The translations under genes were made by a program, and so were the position numbers. The notes below the pieces were generated by a model. It did not search any database, was not told the DNA's origin, and saw nothing but the letters and a program-made list of their open reading frames with translations. DNA of 64,000 nt from Hyphomicrobium sp. (GTDB taxonomy: Bacteria; Pseudomonadota; Alphaproteobacteria; Rhizobiales; Hyphomicrobiaceae), in contig JABFRT010000027.1 in NCBI GenBank assembly GCA_013141015.1, forward strand, positions 124,001 through 188,000, in the 5' to 3' direction. Positions 45,815 to 55,261 of the stretch are shown here, piece by piece; the first letter of the stretch is position 1; every line of letters begins with the position of its first letter.

Positions 45815-46663
45815 ATGAAACTTGTCCGGTTTGGTGTGGCGGGGGCCGAGAAGCCCGGCATTGTTGACGCTTCGGGAAATGTCCGGGATCTCTCGGCGCA
45901 CGTTGCCGATTTCGCGGGTGCCGCACTTGATCCGCTTGCGTTGGCGAAACTCAAAATGTTGGATCTCAACACTCTACCGTTGGCACCGGCAGGTGTTCGT
46001 CTCGGCCCACCGGTGGCCGGCACACGTAACTTCGTCGCCATCGGCCTCAACTACGCCGATCACGCCAAGGAGACCGGACAGGAATTACCGGCCGAGCCGA
46101 TCCTTTTCAACAAGGCGCCAACCTGCATCTGCGGTCCGAACGACGACATCATGTATCCGAAAGGCTCGGATCGCATGGACTGGGAGTGCGAGATCGCCTT
46201 TGTGGTCGGCCGCCGCGCCCGCTATGTCGAAGAAGCTGACGCGCTGTCGTACATCGCGGGCTATACAATCTGTAACGACGTGTCGGAGCGGCGCTGGCAG
46301 GTGAAGCGCAACGGCCAGTGGGTGAAGGGCAAGTCGGCGGAGACTTTTGGGCCGCTTGGGCCGTGGCTGGTGACGGCTGACGAGATGCCGGACCCGCATA
46401 ACCTGGCGATGTCGCTCGACGTCAACGGCGACCGCAAGCAAACCGGGTCGACCGCAACTATGATTTTCTCAATTCCAAAGCTGCTCGCCTATGTCACCGA
46501 ATTCATGGTGCTTGAAGCGGGCGACGTGATCACCACCGGCACGCCGCCCGGCGTCGGCTCAGCCAAGAAGCCGCCTGAGTATCTGAAGGCTGGTGACAAG
46601 CTGGTACTGAAAATCGAAGGCCTCGGTGAACAACGCGCGACGGTCGTGCCGTTCAAGGCATGA
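45815..46663 (+). CDS. Fumarylacetoacetate hydrolase family protein
   Basis: The 282-residue enzyme has the FAH-fold core: GLNYADHAKETG, LFNKAPTCICGPNDDI, the acidic metal triad around DWECEIAFVVG, GYTICNDVSERRWQ, GPWLVTADEMPDP and TTGTPPGVGSA. Members hydrolyse or decarboxylate acyl-pyruvate-type compounds (for example acylpyruvase, 2-hydroxyhepta-2,4-diene-1,7-dioate isomerase, or so-called ureidoglycolate lyase). The exact substrate is not readable from sequence. The ATG at 45815 has GGGGTGA upstream. It is a single gene with a terminator. Confidence 0.88.
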   Translation: MKLVRFGVAGAEKPGIVDASGNVRDLSAHVADFAGAALDPLALAKLKMLDLNTLPLAPAGVRLGPPVAGTRNFVAIGLNYADHAKETGQELPAEPILFNKAPTCICGPNDDIMYPKGSDRMDWECEIAFVVGRRARYVEEADALSYIAGYTICNDVSERRWQVKRNGQWVKGKSAETFGPLGPWLVTADEMPDPHNLAMSLDVNGDRKQTGSTATMIFSIPKLLAYVTEFMVLEAGDVITTGTPPGVGSAKKPPEYLKAGDKLVLKIEGLGEQRATVVPFKA

Positions 46664-46687
46664 AGGCTTCGCCCGTATGAAAGCAAA

Positions 46688-46718
46688 AAAGAGCCGGCCT
46701 CAGCGAGGCCGGCTCTTT
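46688..46718. terminator. Bidirectional intrinsic terminator
   Basis: AAAGAGCCGGCCT (46688-46700) and AGGCCGGCTCTTT (46706-46718) form a 13-base stem with a 5-base loop. A-runs on the left and T-rich sequence on the right serve the converging FAH gene and the large minus-strand gene. Confidence 0.93.
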
Positions 46719-46740
46719 CATTTATTCACTGTTAGATGGC

Positions 46741-49700
46741 TTAAATCTCGCCACTGTCCTGGCCGTCAGTGTTGGGCCGTGGCGCAAACTTGTTCATGAA
46801 ATTTGGCAGATCCTTGCTGTACCCGGCGGCGAGACGTTGGCGGATCTCGTTCCAGGATTGCGGGTTTGCCAGATTGAGCGAGCCGAGACCTTCCCGCACA
46901 TACTTCAATTGGTCTTTGAGCGCCTGTTCGCCGGGCTGCAGGCCGTCGTCGGCCTGGGCCGCATTTTCAATCTCTTCGATCAGATAGTCGAGCAGGTGCG
47001 TTTCGGGGAACAGCATGTAGAGCACAAGATTGTCGCGGATATTGTCCTCGACCGCATCCAGCACTTGACGCTTGCGCGGGTCGCCGCCGACGTCACTGAC
47101 CAGACGCGAATAAACGGCACTCAAATCACGGTCCTGGCCGTTTTGGAATTCGCGCAGCATCTGGCCGAGGAGCAGGTTCTTCTTGCTGTGGCCATCGAGC
47201 GCCCGCCAGGCTTCGAGCATGGCAGAACGCGCAGCCGGCAATTGCAGGCGCTGATCGACCATATCGGGCGTCAAGCCGATGGAGCCCAACAGATGTTCGC
47301 GATAGGCGTTGATCAGCTGGTGTTGCTCATCTTCAGACAATGGCAACATACGTGGCAATTGAGCGGCCGGTTTGGCGAGTTCCGGCGGCCGCGGCGTCTG
47401 TTGAGCGATCTGCGGATTTGCATCGCGTAGCTGCCCGCCGTCGATTGCCGGACGTGCATCCACACCCTCAAAGCGGCGCCGCTCGTTTTCGTAATTCGGC
47501 GATTCTGCGGCCGTCGCGCGGATGGTCAGCAACACCTCGTACAACTTCGGCGAAATGTAGTAGCGGTCATCGAGCTTGATGTCGGGTGCGACGGCTTTAA
47601 CCGTGGAGCCTGCGTTCATGACCCGGCGCACGACGCGATTGTCGTAAGCGTTGGTCACCTCCGACAGCGTGACCATAGAGGTGAAACCTTCGGTCTCGCG
47701 GATCGGCTCGAGCGTATGCAACACAAGGTCCGCGTGCTCGCGCGGGTGGGGGCTGAGCGCGGCATTGACCAGCTGATCGAGGCGGGCGCGATCCTTGGCG
47801 TGCACATCGGTCTTGAAATGCTTGTCGCAAACGCCCGACAAATACTCGCGCAACTCGCTGCGCACGCGATAGCGCTCCGGGTTGTGGCTCGCGGTTTCGA
47901 CCGCACCAATATCGGCGCCGGCCGTCAGTACCATGCGCACGCGGTCGGCGGCAGAGCGCTCCATCGCCGAGAGGTCGGCCATCGCCGAAAAACCGTCGCT
48001 GTTGGTGACCGGCCGCAGCGTGTTGAGTGTCAGCCATGCCGTCTCATATGGATGCGGGCCAAGCGCGGCGTTGATTGTGGCTTCAAGTTGTGATGCCGAA
48101 CGCGCTTTGTAACTTGGTACATCCGACAGCGGCGAGCGCACGGCGTTGGCGCCGAATAGACCCGACATGAAGATCAGGCTGTCGATGGCAAGGGCAATGG
48201 CGAGCGCCAGATAGGCCAAGCGGTTGCCGTCCTGGAAGGCGTTCCAAGTCACGACGAAACGATGGGCTTTGTCGTCGCGCGCCAATTCGATGTGGTTGAT
48301 TTTGGTGCGCAGCACTTCGGTGTCTTTGCTTGGCAATGCGCTATCGGCCAAGCATTTGCGGGCAAACGAGAACAGCGCATCGGCGCTGGTGTTGGCCACA
48401 AGCTTATCGCCGCCGATGCAAGTTTGCTGGAAGGTGTGGATGCCGGTTTGCAGCGTGAACAATTCGGCCGCGGCGTCCGCCGTCACCTTCGGATCGCAGT
48501 CGATGCCGGAAAGAAGCGCTTTGGTTTCAGGCGTGGACGCCAGCGCGCCGCCGATGTCACCGCACATTTTTTGCAGGGATGCCAAGCGCTCGGCGGTCGG
48601 GCCGGCGCGGAACTCTGCCTTGGCGCGTTCGAACGCCGGCAGAATGCGAGAAGGGTCAAGCTTCGGCGCACTCGAATCGTCCTTGACCGTTTCTTCGGCG
48701 AGCTTGATGCGCTGTCCGGCGGTTTCGGATTCGCCTTTCAGCTTGGCAAGATCGCCATCGAGGAGTGCGAGTTCGCGGTCTATTGCAGCCATCCTCAATT
48801 CGACGGCTGACAGGCGCTTTTGCGCGTCTTTCATGCGTTCTTCGGCGATTTTCGCCGCGGCCTGCAGCAAATTCAATTCGCTCATGCGCTGCCGGTAGAT
48901 CGGGCCGCGGCCCTCCTTGCCGGTGCCTTCGACGCCCTTGTCTTCGGCCATCGCTTCGACACGCTTGGCGTCAACCTCTTTCAGCTTGTTGTCGTGTTCG
49001 GCCTTCTTGGCGGCGAACTCGCTGGCCAATTCCGGGCGCTGCCCTGAAATGCGCGACTTTTCCTCGGTCAACGAAATCTTGCGGCCAGCAAGGCCGGCTT
49101 GGCCTGACTGTGCGGACGCCATGCGCTCTTGCTGTTCTTTCACAGCGCGCCGGCGTGTCTCGATCTGGTTGTTGACGTAGCGTTCAATCGCGCCTTCCGA
49201 TTGGGCGGCGGCTTTCGCCATATTGTCGATGTGCGTCTCATACCCGGTCCACGCTTCAGTGGTAAACAGCGTCTCAGCCAAGGTGGCGCGGCGCGAGGCA
49301 ATGGTCTGCTCGATATCGGAAACGATACCGGATACTTGGTTTTGCGCGCGCAGTTCCGCCGCGCGCACGCGTTCCGATTGCGGGAAAATTGATGTAAACA
49401 AACTGTCGAACGAAAAGAACACGCTGGTTGCCATGCAGGCGAGGAACATTGCCCACAGTGCGGAGTTGCGGACAATGACCCGGAAACCTTGAATGTACGG
49501 CTTGACCAGATCACTCGCCGCATAAAGCGCGAACAGCGCGACCAGCAAAAGGCCGGCGCCAAACATCAGGAACTTGTCGCCGGTTTTCGACCAAGCAATA
49601 TCGTCGGGTGATGCTTGGCGGACGTCGGCTTGGCCGGTCCATTGCATAAACAGCGTCATGCCAGCGATGAACAGCAACAGTCCGATGCCCGCACCGAGCC

Positions 49701-50088
49701 AGGTTTGGATCTGCGGATTGACGAACCGGGGCGCGCCCTTCTGCGACTGCATATTCATGCCGGTCGCGAAACTTTCGCCGATCAACCAGGCGACGATCAG
49801 CATCACGCCCTGGATGCCGAACGTGATCATGCCCGAGAGCAACGGCTCACCGGTGAAATTGCGCATCCCGTCCCAGGTGGTCCACCCGGACGCGGCTGAC
49901 AAGACGATGCCGGTCGTGGCCAGAAGCCCGAGCTGCCAGTTCTCGAAAAAGGTCTTCTCCAACCCGGCGAACAAGCGCTTGGCAAGCCGCGTGCGCAACA
50001 GCAGTGTGATCACACTGATGGTGAACAGCGCCACGGCGATCGGCTGGGCATTTTGCGCCAGTCCGTCGAGCATCAATTTAACGTCCAT
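46741..50088 (-). CDS. Large membrane/coiled-coil protein with a duplicated C-terminal domain
   Basis: The protein has about 1115 residues and I recognise no family. Six membrane helices lie at about residues 15-33, 52-70, 84-103, 131-149, 174-193 and 211-231. A long charged coiled coil follows (about 240-470), then a segment with four cysteines (about 509, 531, 557, 579) and a seventh helix at about 624-645. Two repeated domains of about 86 residues follow at 668-753 and 770-856, both with NAALxPHP, then TLxP, GFxxM and LS. A mostly helical tail ends the protein. The ATG at 50088 has GGGGA upstream; the frame runs to 50133. Function unknown, probably a membrane scaffold. Confidence 0.85.
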   Translation of the reverse strand: MDVKLMLDGLAQNAQPIAVALFTISVITLLLRTRLAKRLFAGLEKTFFENWQLGLLATTGIVLSAASGWTTWDGMRNFTGEPLLSGMITFGIQGVMLIVAWLIGESFATGMNMQSQKGAPRFVNPQIQTWLGAGIGLLLFIAGMTLFMQWTGQADVRQASPDDIAWSKTGDKFLMFGAGLLLVALFALYAASDLVKPYIQGFRVIVRNSALWAMFLACMATSVFFSFDSLFTSIFPQSERVRAAELRAQNQVSGIVSDIEQTIASRRATLAETLFTTEAWTGYETHIDNMAKAAAQSEGAIERYVNNQIETRRRAVKEQQERMASAQSGQAGLAGRKISLTEEKSRISGQRPELASEFAAKKAEHDNKLKEVDAKRVEAMAEDKGVEGTGKEGRGPIYRQRMSELNLLQAAAKIAEERMKDAQKRLSAVELRMAAIDRELALLDGDLAKLKGESETAGQRIKLAEETVKDDSSAPKLDPSRILPAFERAKAEFRAGPTAERLASLQKMCGDIGGALASTPETKALLSGIDCDPKVTADAAAELFTLQTGIHTFQQTCIGGDKLVANTSADALFSFARKCLADSALPSKDTEVLRTKINHIELARDDKAHRFVVTWNAFQDGNRLAYLALAIALAIDSLIFMSGLFGANAVRSPLSDVPSYKARSASQLEATINAALGPHPYETAWLTLNTLRPVTNSDGFSAMADLSAMERSAADRVRMVLTAGADIGAVETASHNPERYRVRSELREYLSGVCDKHFKTDVHAKDRARLDQLVNAALSPHPREHADLVLHTLEPIRETEGFTSMVTLSEVTNAYDNRVVRRVMNAGSTVKAVAPDIKLDDRYYISPKLYEVLLTIRATAAESPNYENERRRFEGVDARPAIDGGQLRDANPQIAQQTPRPPELAKPAAQLPRMLPLSEDEQHQLINAYREHLLGSIGLTPDMVDQRLQLPAARSAMLEAWRALDGHSKKNLLLGQMLREFQNGQDRDLSAVYSRLVSDVGGDPRKRQVLDAVEDNIRDNLVLYMLFPETHLLDYLIEEIENAAQADDGLQPGEQALKDQLKYVREGLGSLNLANPQSWNEIRQRLAAGYSKDLPNFMNKFAPRPNTDGQDSGEI

Positions 50089-50298
50089 CCCGCGAGGATC
50101 CCCAAATGGCGCCGGAGGCGGCGTTGCGTACACGGCAAATCGGCAGTCTCTACATTGCGCTTGAGAGTTGGCCGATCGGCGGCAAGATTAAGACCAAATC
50201 CGCCTTGGAACATGAAATTCTTTCCAGGATTGCAGGGCGGCGGGCGTTGCAAAGTTCTCGGTAAATGACGGTTGCGGCGTGGCCAGCCGTCGCGAAGT

Positions 50299-50310
50299 GT
50301 TATACTATAC
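50299..50310. promoter_or_regulatory. Possible Zur box
   Basis: GTTATACTATAC contains the perfect palindrome TATACTATA in the AT-rich leader about 90 bases before zur. It resembles the GTTATA(N)TATAAC-type boxes of Zur in alphaproteobacteria, with mismatches in the outer right arm. It would allow self-regulation of the zur-znuCB locus. Confidence 0.4.
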
Positions 50311-50400
50311 GGGTTGCTGGTGTTCCGCGATCCCCCGTCAGGGCACGGTATCAACCGCAAAATATGGAATTTTTGGCACGCCAACGGTCATAGGACGCTC

Positions 50401-50898
50401 ATGGCACCGCAGTCGAGCGAGGAACACCGCAACAAAGAACGGGTCAGGTCCTCGATGGATCGTGCAACCACGATCTTCGCGGAGAAAAATATCCGCTTCA
50501 CTGAGTTGCGCCGCAAGGTGTTCGAGGAAATTGCGCAAACCACCGCCAGTGTGGGCGCCTATGAGGTGCTCGACCGGCTGGCGAAAAAGGGCACGCGGCT
50601 GGCGCCAATTTCGGTCTACCGCGCGTTGGATGCGCTGTTGGAAGCAGGCGTGGTCCACCGCCTCGAAAGTAAGAACGCCTACTTTGCCTGCAGCCGGCTT
50701 CATCAGCCGCGGACCGGACGGCGTCCGATGTTCTTGAGCTGTGAAACCTGCGGCACGGTGCTTGAAACCGACGGCGAAGACATCTTCAAATCGATTGATG
50801 GCGCTGCGCGCAATGCCCACTTCGAGCCGCGCGTCAAATTCGTCGAAGTGTCCGGCACCTGCCAGGAGTGCGCGGCCAAGCGCAAGGACAAGGGCTAG
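50401..50898 (+). CDS. zur: Fur-family zinc regulator Zur
   Basis: The 165-residue repressor has a winged helix (FTELRRKVFEEIAQTTASVG, APISVYRALDALLEAGVVHR) and a dimerisation part with the structural zinc pairs SCETCGTV and TCQECAAK. Zur represses zinc-uptake genes when zinc is plentiful. The assignment to Zur rather than Fur rests on the following znuC and znuB genes. The ATG at 50401 has AGGA nearby; the open frame extends upstream to 50272 without family residues. Confidence 0.88.
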   Translation: MAPQSSEEHRNKERVRSSMDRATTIFAEKNIRFTELRRKVFEEIAQTTASVGAYEVLDRLAKKGTRLAPISVYRALDALLEAGVVHRLESKNAYFACSRLHQPRTGRRPMFLSCETCGTVLETDGEDIFKSIDGAARNAHFEPRVKFVEVSGTCQECAAKRKDKG

Positions 50899-50904
50899 GC
50901 GTCT

Positions 50905-50980
50905 GTTCGTCATCCTGGCTAAAGCGGGGACCCGCCCAAGCCGGACATTCGAAAATCAAAACACCATTGTCCGGAAGCCG
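50905..50980. repeat. Possible decayed palindromic repeat between zur and znuC
   Basis: CGTCATCC at about 50908 resembles the ends of the element at 10.9 kb. CCGGACA (50941-50947) pairs with TGTCCGG (50968-50974). The match is partial, so this may be a remnant or chance. Confidence 0.35.
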
Positions 50981-51018
50981 CATTTGCGGGGATCGATGAG
51001 TGAGAGAAAGAAAGTCTC

Positions 51019-51894
51019 GTGTCCGAAGTTCACACGCACCATGATCATCATCACAGCCACCCTCATGCCCACGGTGAAGCGTGCGGTTGCGGACATCCGC
51101 ATGATACGCCCGGCAACCTGCCTCATGACGCGTCGGCACTCGTCTCGGCGCGCGCGCTGACCTTCCGCCGCCATGGCCGCAGTATTCTGTCAAACATCAA
51201 TCTCGACGTGCATGCGCGCGAGATCGTCACCCTGATCGGTCCGAACGGCGCTGGCAAGACGACGCTGGTTAAGCTGATCCTCGGCATCGAAAAGCCAGAC
51301 AGCGGCCAAGTGGTGCTGCCGGTGTCAACGCGCATCGGCTATGTGCCGCAACGCTTTGATATCGACCGCGCGATGCCGATGACGGTGGCCCGCTTCCTGG
51401 CGCTCGGACTATCCGTATCGAACGAGGCCGTGCTGTCGGCATTGCGCGATTCAGGCGTGGAGCGTTGCGCTCTGCAACAGCTCTCCCATCTATCGGGTGG
51501 CGAAACGCAGCGCGTGTTAATCGCTCGCGCGCTGCTTCGAAATCCAAATTTGCTGGTGCTTGATGAGCCGGCGCGCGGTGTTGATTTCGTCGGCGAAGCC
51601 GATCTTTACGATCTGATCGGCCGGATTCGTGATGCGCGCGGGCTTGGCGTGCTGCTGATTTCACATGATCTGCATGTTGTGATGGCCAAGAGCGACCGCG
51701 TTATTTGCCTCAATGGACACGTCTGCTGTTCGGGTCAGCCCGAGACGGTGGCGCAACACGCCGAATACGCCCGGTTGTTTGGCCCAAAGGAAGCGCAAAC
51801 GCTTGGCGTTTATCTGCATCACCACGATCACGAGCATGATATTTCGGGTGTGCCGCATCCGTCGCACGATTTGCAGCGGGGCGGTAAACAGTGA
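51019..51894 (+). CDS. znuC: Zinc ABC transporter ATP-binding protein ZnuC
   Basis: The 291-residue ATPase drives high-affinity zinc import. It has Walker A IGPNGAGKTTL, signature LSGGETQRVL, Walker B LLVLDEPARGVD and a switch His in ISHDLHV. The N-terminal 35 residues are very His-rich (HTHHDHHHSHPHAHG plus CGCGH), and more His clusters lie near the C-terminus (YLHHHDHEHD), which suggests metal binding or storage. A GTG at 51019 is the start. It overlaps znuB by four bases. Confidence 0.92.
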   Translation: MSEVHTHHDHHHSHPHAHGEACGCGHPHDTPGNLPHDASALVSARALTFRRHGRSILSNINLDVHAREIVTLIGPNGAGKTTLVKLILGIEKPDSGQVVLPVSTRIGYVPQRFDIDRAMPMTVARFLALGLSVSNEAVLSALRDSGVERCALQQLSHLSGGETQRVLIARALLRNPNLLVLDEPARGVDFVGEADLYDLIGRIRDARGLGVLLISHDLHVVMAKSDRVICLNGHVCCSGQPETVAQHAEYARLFGPKEAQTLGVYLHHHDHEHDISGVPHPSHDLQRGGKQ

Positions 51895-52694
51895 TTGAAC
51901 TGCCGCAGCCGTTCTTCCTGAAGGCGCTGGCCGCCGGTATTGGTCTTGCCATCATTGCCGCGCCGCTCGGCTGCGTTATCGTCTGGCGGCGCATGGCTTA
52001 CGTCGGCGAGACGCTGGCGCAGTCGAGCCTGCTTGGTGTGGCGCTGGGCATCGCGCTCGGTGTTGATCTGACGCTGGCTGTCGTGCTGGCTGCGGTCGCG
52101 ACGGCCTTTATTCTGATTGGTTTTGGCCGCCAGAAGCTTTTAGCGCTCGATAGCGTGCTTGGTTTGATGCATCATGCGGCTCTGGCGCTTGGCTTCGTTG
52201 CTATCGCCATGCTCAAGGGGCCGTCCATCGATCTAATGAGCTATTTGTTTGGTGACGTTTTCGCGGTGACCAATATCGACCTGCTTTGGGTGTACGCCGG
52301 TGGCGCTGTTGTGTCGGCGCTGATGCTGCAACTTTGGCGGCCGCTGGTCCGGCTATCGCTGCACGAAGACTTGGCCACGGCCGAAGGGATCGACCCGGGG
52401 TTGCCGCGCGCGCTGTTTGATATTCTGCTCGCCATCACAATCGCGATTTCCATGAAAATTGTTGGTATTTTGCTGGTCATGGCCTTCTTGATCGTGCCGG
52501 CGGTTGCCGCTCGTCCGCTGGCGTCGACGCCTGAGCGTATGGCGGTCATTGCGGCGGCCATCGCCGTTGTCAGCGTAATCGCTGGGCTGTTCCTGTCGCT
52601 CTATACCGACGCGCCGGGCGGCCCGAGCATCGTGCTGGCTATGTGCGCCTGCGCGGTCATCTCGCTCATGGTCATGAGCCGCCGGGCGGGTTAA
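51891..52694 (+). CDS. znuB: Zinc ABC transporter permease ZnuB
   Basis: The 267-residue membrane protein of the ABC-3 family has about eight helices. Landmarks are [37 protein letters not shown]-like residues and [17 protein letters not shown] near the end. It forms the zinc channel served by ZnuC. The periplasmic binding protein ZnuA is not in the window, so it must lie elsewhere. Confidence 0.92.
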   Translation: MIELPQPFFLKALAAGIGLAIIAAPLGCVIVWRRMAYVGETLAQSSLLGVALGIALGVDLTLAVVLAAVATAFILIGFGRQKLLALDSVLGLMHHAALALGFVAIAMLKGPSIDLMSYLFGDVFAVTNIDLLWVYAGGAVVSALMLQLWRPLVRLSLHEDLATAEGIDPGLPRALFDILLAITIAISMKIVGILLVMAFLIVPAVAARPLASTPERMAVIAAAIAVVSVIAGLFLSLYTDAPGGPSIVLAMCACAVISLMVMSRRAG

Positions 52695-52716
52695 GAGATC
52701 GAAACAGTCTCGGAGT

Positions 52717-53964
52717 ATGAGCGAAATGCCGTCTGGCGATACGACAACACTCAAGGCCCGCCACCAGACCGTGGCCGTCGATGTCGGCGGCGTGACCGTT
52801 GGTGGCGGCGCACCTGTCGTTGTCCAATCGATGACCAATACCGACACGGCAGACATTGCCGGCACGATCCGGCAGGTTGCAGACCTCGCACGTGCGGGCT
52901 CAGAGCTTGTCCGCATCACGGTTGATCGCGATGATGCAGCCAAAGCCGTGCCGCATATCCGCGACGGCTTGGCCAAGCTCGGTTGTCACGTGCCACTTAT
53001 TGGAGACTTCCACTACATCGGCCACACGCTGTTGGCCGGCAACCCGGCCTGCGCCGAGGCCCTGGCGAAGTACCGCATCAACCCCGGCAACGTCGGCTTC
53101 AAGGATAAGCGCGACCGGCAATTCGGCGCGATCATCGACATCGCCCTGCGTCACAACAAGCCGGTCCGCATTGGCGTCAACTGGGGCTCACTCGATGGTG
53201 AGCTTTTGACGTTCCTGATGGACGAGAACGCCAAGACCGCCGCCCCGTTGTCCGCCCGTGCGGTCATGCACGAGGCTATGGTGCAATCGGGTTTGCTGTC
53301 GGCCGCACGCGCCGAGGAAATGGGTCTTGGCGCTGATAAAATCATCGTCTCCGGTAAAGTATCGGCCGTGCAGGATTTGATTGCGGTCTATCGCTTGCTG
53401 GCAAACCGCAGCCGCTACGCGCTGCATCTTGGTTTGACCGAAGCTGGCATGGGTTCTAAGGGCATCGTCGCCTCATCCGTTGCGATCGGCGTGCTGCTGC
53501 AGGAGGGCATCGGCGATACCATCCGCTTTTCATTGACGCCGGAGCCGGGCGGGGACCGCTCAAACGAGGTGCGCGCCGCGCAAGAGCTTCTGCAATCGAT
53601 GGGGCTACGCTCGTTCGTGCCGGTTGTGGCCGCGTGTCCGGGCTGCGGACGTACAACGTCAACCGTGTTTCAAGAACTCGCGCGCGATATTCAAGACATG
53701 ATCCGCGACCGCATGCCAGATTGGAAGACGCGCTATCCGGGCGTTGAAGCATTAAACTTCGCGGTCATGGGCTGTATCGTCAATGGCCCGGGTGAATCAA
53801 AGCACGCCGATGTCGGCATCTCGCTTCCAGGAACCGGCGAGAGTCCCGCAGCCCCCGTATTCATTGATGGCAAGAAGGCCATGACCTTGCGCGGCCCCAA
53901 CATCGCTGCCGATTTCAAGACAATCGTCGAAGATTATATCGAAAAGCGGTTCGCGGTGCCGTAG
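52717..53964 (+). CDS. ispG: 4-hydroxy-3-methylbut-2-enyl-diphosphate synthase IspG (GcpE)
   Basis: The 415-residue enzyme converts MEcPP to HMBPP in the MEP isoprenoid pathway using a 4Fe-4S cluster. It begins with an IspG TIM barrel ([46 protein letters not shown]). It ends with the cluster ligands ACPGCGRTT and the Cys/Glu motif [23 protein letters not shown] lies just before the ATG at 52717; a second ATG three codons on has better spacing. It is 22 bases after znuB and may be co-transcribed. Confidence 0.95.
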   Translation: MSEMPSGDTTTLKARHQTVAVDVGGVTVGGGAPVVVQSMTNTDTADIAGTIRQVADLARAGSELVRITVDRDDAAKAVPHIRDGLAKLGCHVPLIGDFHYIGHTLLAGNPACAEALAKYRINPGNVGFKDKRDRQFGAIIDIALRHNKPVRIGVNWGSLDGELLTFLMDENAKTAAPLSARAVMHEAMVQSGLLSAARAEEMGLGADKIIVSGKVSAVQDLIAVYRLLANRSRYALHLGLTEAGMGSKGIVASSVAIGVLLQEGIGDTIRFSLTPEPGGDRSNEVRAAQELLQSMGLRSFVPVVAACPGCGRTTSTVFQELARDIQDMIRDRMPDWKTRYPGVEALNFAVMGCIVNGPGESKHADVGISLPGTGESPAAPVFIDGKKAMTLRGPNIAADFKTIVEDYIEKRFAVP

Positions 53965-54067
53965 CCGTTCGCTGTGGCGCAAAATGCGGCAGTTCACGGA
54001 AATGCTTGCGGAACTTTCTGAATAGGCAAAGAGTTATTCGCAAGTGATTGCGGATAAGGATGGCATA

Positions 54068-54886
54068 ATGAAGTTTCGCGTGGGCTACGAGATACAATAC
54101 CAGTTTCCGCAGCCGACACCTGTCATCCTCATGCTCAATGTTCACGACAGCCGTGCCTCCGCCTTGGAGGTGCCAGACCATATTCGCATCGTTCCCCCAC
54201 TACCGGTTGCGGGCTATCGCGACGGATTCGGCAATTGGTGCAGCAGGATCGTGGCGCCAGCGGGATTGGTGATTTTCTCAACCGATACGATTGCCAATGA
54301 TAGCGGCAAACCTGACCCGGTGGTGTTGAGCGCAGAGCAGGTTCCGGTCGAAAATCTACCGCAAGAGGCGCTTGTCTTTCTGCTCGCCAGCCGGTTCTGC
54401 GATAGTGACCGCATGCTGGATCTGGCGTGGTCGCATTTTGGAAATGGTCCGACGGGCTGGGCGCGCGTTCAGGCAATTTGCGATTTCGTCCACCAACGCA
54501 TCCAGTTTGGCTACGAGTTTGCGCGCGTGACGCGCACCGCATCAGAGGCCTACAACGATTGCCAAGGCGTGTGCCGTGACTATGCGCATCTCGCTATTGC
54601 GTTTTGCCGTGCGATGAATATTCCGGCACGCTATTGCACCGGTTATCTGAGTGACGTGGGCACGCCACTTCCTTACGGGCCAGGTGATTTTGCGGCGTGG
54701 TTCGAAGTTTATCTCGGCGGGCGTTGGCATATCTTTGATCCGCGTAACAACACACCACGCGTCGGCCGGATCCTGTTGGCACGCGGACGGGACGCCGCTG
54801 ATGTGGCGATCACAACCACGTTTGGCCCCAACACCTTGAAGAGTTTCCGCGTCTGGACCGACGAGATACCTGCCAAAACTGCATGA
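54068..54886 (+). CDS. Transglutaminase-like protease family protein
   Basis: The 272-residue protein has an N-terminal beta domain (KFRVGYEIQYQFPQPTPVIL) and a transglutaminase-like core: the nucleophile in NDCQGVCRDYAHLAIAFCRA, then ARYCTGYLSD and FAAWFEVYLGGRWHIFDPRN. In most relatives the second motif starts HAW; here the His position is Ala, while an Asp follows in FDPR. It may be a peptidase. Related genes often group with Anbu-type peptidase genes. The ATG at 54068 has AAGGAT upstream. Confidence 0.82.
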   Translation: MKFRVGYEIQYQFPQPTPVILMLNVHDSRASALEVPDHIRIVPPLPVAGYRDGFGNWCSRIVAPAGLVIFSTDTIANDSGKPDPVVLSAEQVPVENLPQEALVFLLASRFCDSDRMLDLAWSHFGNGPTGWARVQAICDFVHQRIQFGYEFARVTRTASEAYNDCQGVCRDYAHLAIAFCRAMNIPARYCTGYLSDVGTPLPYGPGDFAAWFEVYLGGRWHIFDPRNNTPRVGRILLARGRDAADVAITTTFGPNTLKSFRVWTDEIPAKTA

Positions 54887-54906
54887 ATGCTGGCAAATTC
54901 AAAGGC

Positions 54907-55212
54907 TCACAAGAGCTCGGTCTTTTGTGCGCGCACGATCACTTTGGTTTGGCGGAAGGTTGTCTCGAGGCCTTTGCGAAACGCGGTCCACCAAGCGCGG
55001 TCGAGCGTATCGACCATCACTTCGACCACCAGCACGTCGTCGTGTTGCGTCTTGCCGCTTGTCTCCCAGCGGCCTTCGGCGGGCGCGCGCGTATAGCCGG
55101 TGAACCCGCCGAATTTTTTCGACAGCGTAAACGCGATCTCCTCGAACGGATGTGGGCCGAAAGGCCGGCCGTCGTTATCGCGCACTGGCAGCAGAATTTG
55201 GATCAGATGCAA
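54907..55212 (-). CDS. Conserved hypothetical protein, about 101 residues
   Basis: The small soluble protein starts HLIQILLPVRDNDGRPF and has a central FGGFTGYTRAPAEGRWE and VVEVMVDTLDRAWWTAFRKG. The pattern is that of a widespread conserved hypothetical with a compact alpha/beta fold. I chose the TTG at 55212 because GGGGAGG lies five bases before it; an ATG at 55230 would add six residues that include that site. Function unknown. Confidence 0.65.
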   Translation of the reverse strand: MHLIQILLPVRDNDGRPFGPHPFEEIAFTLSKKFGGFTGYTRAPAEGRWETSGKTQHDDVLVVEVMVDTLDRAWWTAFRKGLETTFRQTKVIVRAQKTELL

Positions 55213-55261
55213 CGACGCCTCCCCGCCCATAATTTGCGCGAGGATAGCGCAACTTGGCCGC

